Below the pieces are notes generated by a model, which did no database searches, had not been told where the DNA came from, and saw only the letters and a program-made list of their open reading frames with translations. This document shows, piece after piece, positions 63,313-64,000 of a DNA stretch of 64,000 nucleotides. Made by a program: the position numbers and the translations under genes. This DNA comes from Deinococcus aquaedulcis (lineage in GTDB: Bacteria > Deinococcota > Deinococci > Deinococcales > Deinococcaceae), in NCBI RefSeq assembly GCF_019693445.1, contig NZ_JAHRBL010000003.1:124001-188000 (forward strand), read 5' to 3'. How positions within the stretch are numbered: position 1 is the first letter of the stretch; the number at the start of each line of letters is the position of its first letter.

Positions 63313-63855
63313 CTAGACCCCCACGCCCAGGCGTTCCATCAGGCGCACGTAGGCCTGGGCGGTCACCTGCACGTCCCCAAAACTGCGGTGGCGGCCCCCC
63401 GGGGCAAAGTTCAGGCCCAGGCGGTCGGCCAGGGCGTTCAGGTTGTGGGCGCGTTCCCGGGGAAAGGCGCGGCGCGAGAGCTGCACGGTGCAGTGCTCAG
63501 CCGCCGGCTGCCATTCCAGACCGTGGCGGCGGGCATGCACGCGCATAAAGCCCCCGTCAAAGCCTACATTGTGCGCCACCACTGGCCAGCCGTTCACGAA
63601 GTCCAGAAACTCCGGCAGCACTTCTTCAGGGGTGGGGGCGCCGCGCACCATCTCGTTGCTGATGCCGTGGACCTTCTCGGCACGCCAGGGAATCAGCAGG
63701 GGCTGCCCACCCTCGCCCGTGGGGCGCACCAGGGTCTCGAACTTCTGCGTTTCATCCACCTGGCCGTCCACAATCCGCAGCGCCCCAATTTCCACGATGC
63801 CGTCTCGCTCGGGCGATAGGCCAGTGGTTTCCAGGTCGAAGACAACGACGTTCAC
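63313..63855 (-). CDS. DEDDh 3'-5' exonuclease (DnaQ-like)
   Basis: The 180-aa protein carries [22 protein letters not shown] (metal Asp/Glu), [15 protein letters not shown] (metal Asp) and [10 protein letters not shown] (His and Asp), the DEDDh set of DNA polymerase III epsilon and RNase T relatives. It is shorter than epsilon and lacks a clear polymerase-binding tail, so it could be a free proofreading or repair nuclease. The GTG start has TACCCT seven bases upstream. Confidence 0.9.
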   Translation of the reverse strand: MNVVVFDLETTGLSPERDGIVEIGALRIVDGQVDETQKFETLVRPTGEGGQPLLIPWRAEKVHGISNEMVRGAPTPEEVLPEFLDFVNGWPVVAHNVGFDGGFMRVHARRHGLEWQPAAEHCTVQLSRRAFPRERAHNLNALADRLGLNFAPGGRHRSFGDVQVTAQAYVRLMERLGVGV

Positions 63856-63910
63856 GCCCTGCAGGGTAGCGCAGGACGTGGGCCACAGGCGGTGTGCAGT
63901 AGGACAGTGC

Positions 63911-64000
63911 TCAGCGCACCAGCAGCGGTTCGTAGGCGGTTTTCACCGCGCCGTTGGCAAAGGTCAGGCGGGCGATGGTGTTCAGGCTGGTCACCCGGCG
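63911..64000 (-). CDS. C-terminal end of an unidentified protein (partial)
   Basis: The minus strand is open from the window edge to TGA at 63911-63913, giving 29 residues that end '[16 protein letters not shown]'. The stretch is beta-like and could be the end of an envelope or polysaccharide-related protein, but too little is present to name it. Confidence 0.4.
   Translation of the reverse strand, partial: RRVTSLNTIARLTFANGAVKTAYEPLLVR

Overview
The window is high-GC chromosomal DNA that reads as a Deinococcus species. The evidence is a close DdrA-type single-strand annealing/end-protection protein with a radiation/desiccation-response-like palindrome over its promoter, a Thermus/Deinococcus-type homoisocitrate dehydrogenase, an MglB/MglA pair, and many genes whose -10 box (TANNNT) sits only 5-9 nt before the start codon, so that they would make leaderless transcripts, a habit typical of Deinococcus. 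I see no rRNA, tRNA, CRISPR array or insertion sequence. The genes look like core and lineage-specific chromosome rather than an acquired island.

Layout. 1-4.8 kb: end of an AAA ATPase, a split tRNA U34 modification pair (mnmD, mnmC), homoisocitrate dehydrogenase, and an SdpR/SdpI-like regulator/membrane pair behind a clear promoter and operator. 4.9-13 kb: a trans-sulfuration PLP enzyme, nitroreductase, ApbE-like flavin transferase, glycogen branching enzyme glgB, an acetyltransferase-like protein and membrane proteins. 13-17.3 kb: ilvE, hisB-hisH, then ddrA with an overlapping 37-codon membrane-peptide gene, and a methyltransferase. 17.4-26.5 kb: helicase hrpB followed by a compact three-way-junction sequence, a 0.5-kb foldback palindrome, HAD phosphatase, SDR/thioredoxin-reductase-like pair, and an amidase-endonuclease V-pyrophosphatase operon. 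26.5-34 kb: a single-domain (p)ppGpp synthetase-like gene, a Cys/Gly-tailed membrane protein, nspC, a DUF4034-like protein, comB-like and rpe. 34.1-37.5 kb: an overlapping operon of regulator, M48 membrane protease, ABC ATPase and permease. 37.5-41.8 kb: methylmalonyl-CoA mutase and its MeaB chaperone, separated by two small exported proteins. 41.9-46.8 kb: a leftward operon of ABC-2 permeases, ATPase and two membrane proteins that runs by 4-bp overlaps into one of two tandem alkyladenine glycosylases. 47-56.6 kb: ABC exporter, DUF937 protein, azoreductase, cysteine synthase, a PRC-barrel protein with four internal repeats plus a 45-aa membrane peptide, and a P-loop NTPase/enolase-superfamily pair. 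56.6-64 kb: glycogen phosphorylase glgP, mglB-mglA, an exported phosphodiester-glycosidase-like protein and a DEDDh exonuclease.

How the genes connect: DNA maintenance is well represented (ddrA, hrpB, nfi, two AAG glycosylases, exonuclease). Glycogen synthesis and breakdown enzymes are both present but unlinked. Amino-acid biosynthesis genes (hicDH, ilvE, hisBH, cysK) are scattered. The non-coding sequence holds a 110-bp inverted pair of interspersed repeats, the foldback, the three-way junction and short tandem repeats. The best candidates for undescribed biology are the ddrA-linked micropeptide, the regulator-protease-ABC operon, the ABC-AAG operon, and the PRC-barrel repeat protein with its micropeptide.
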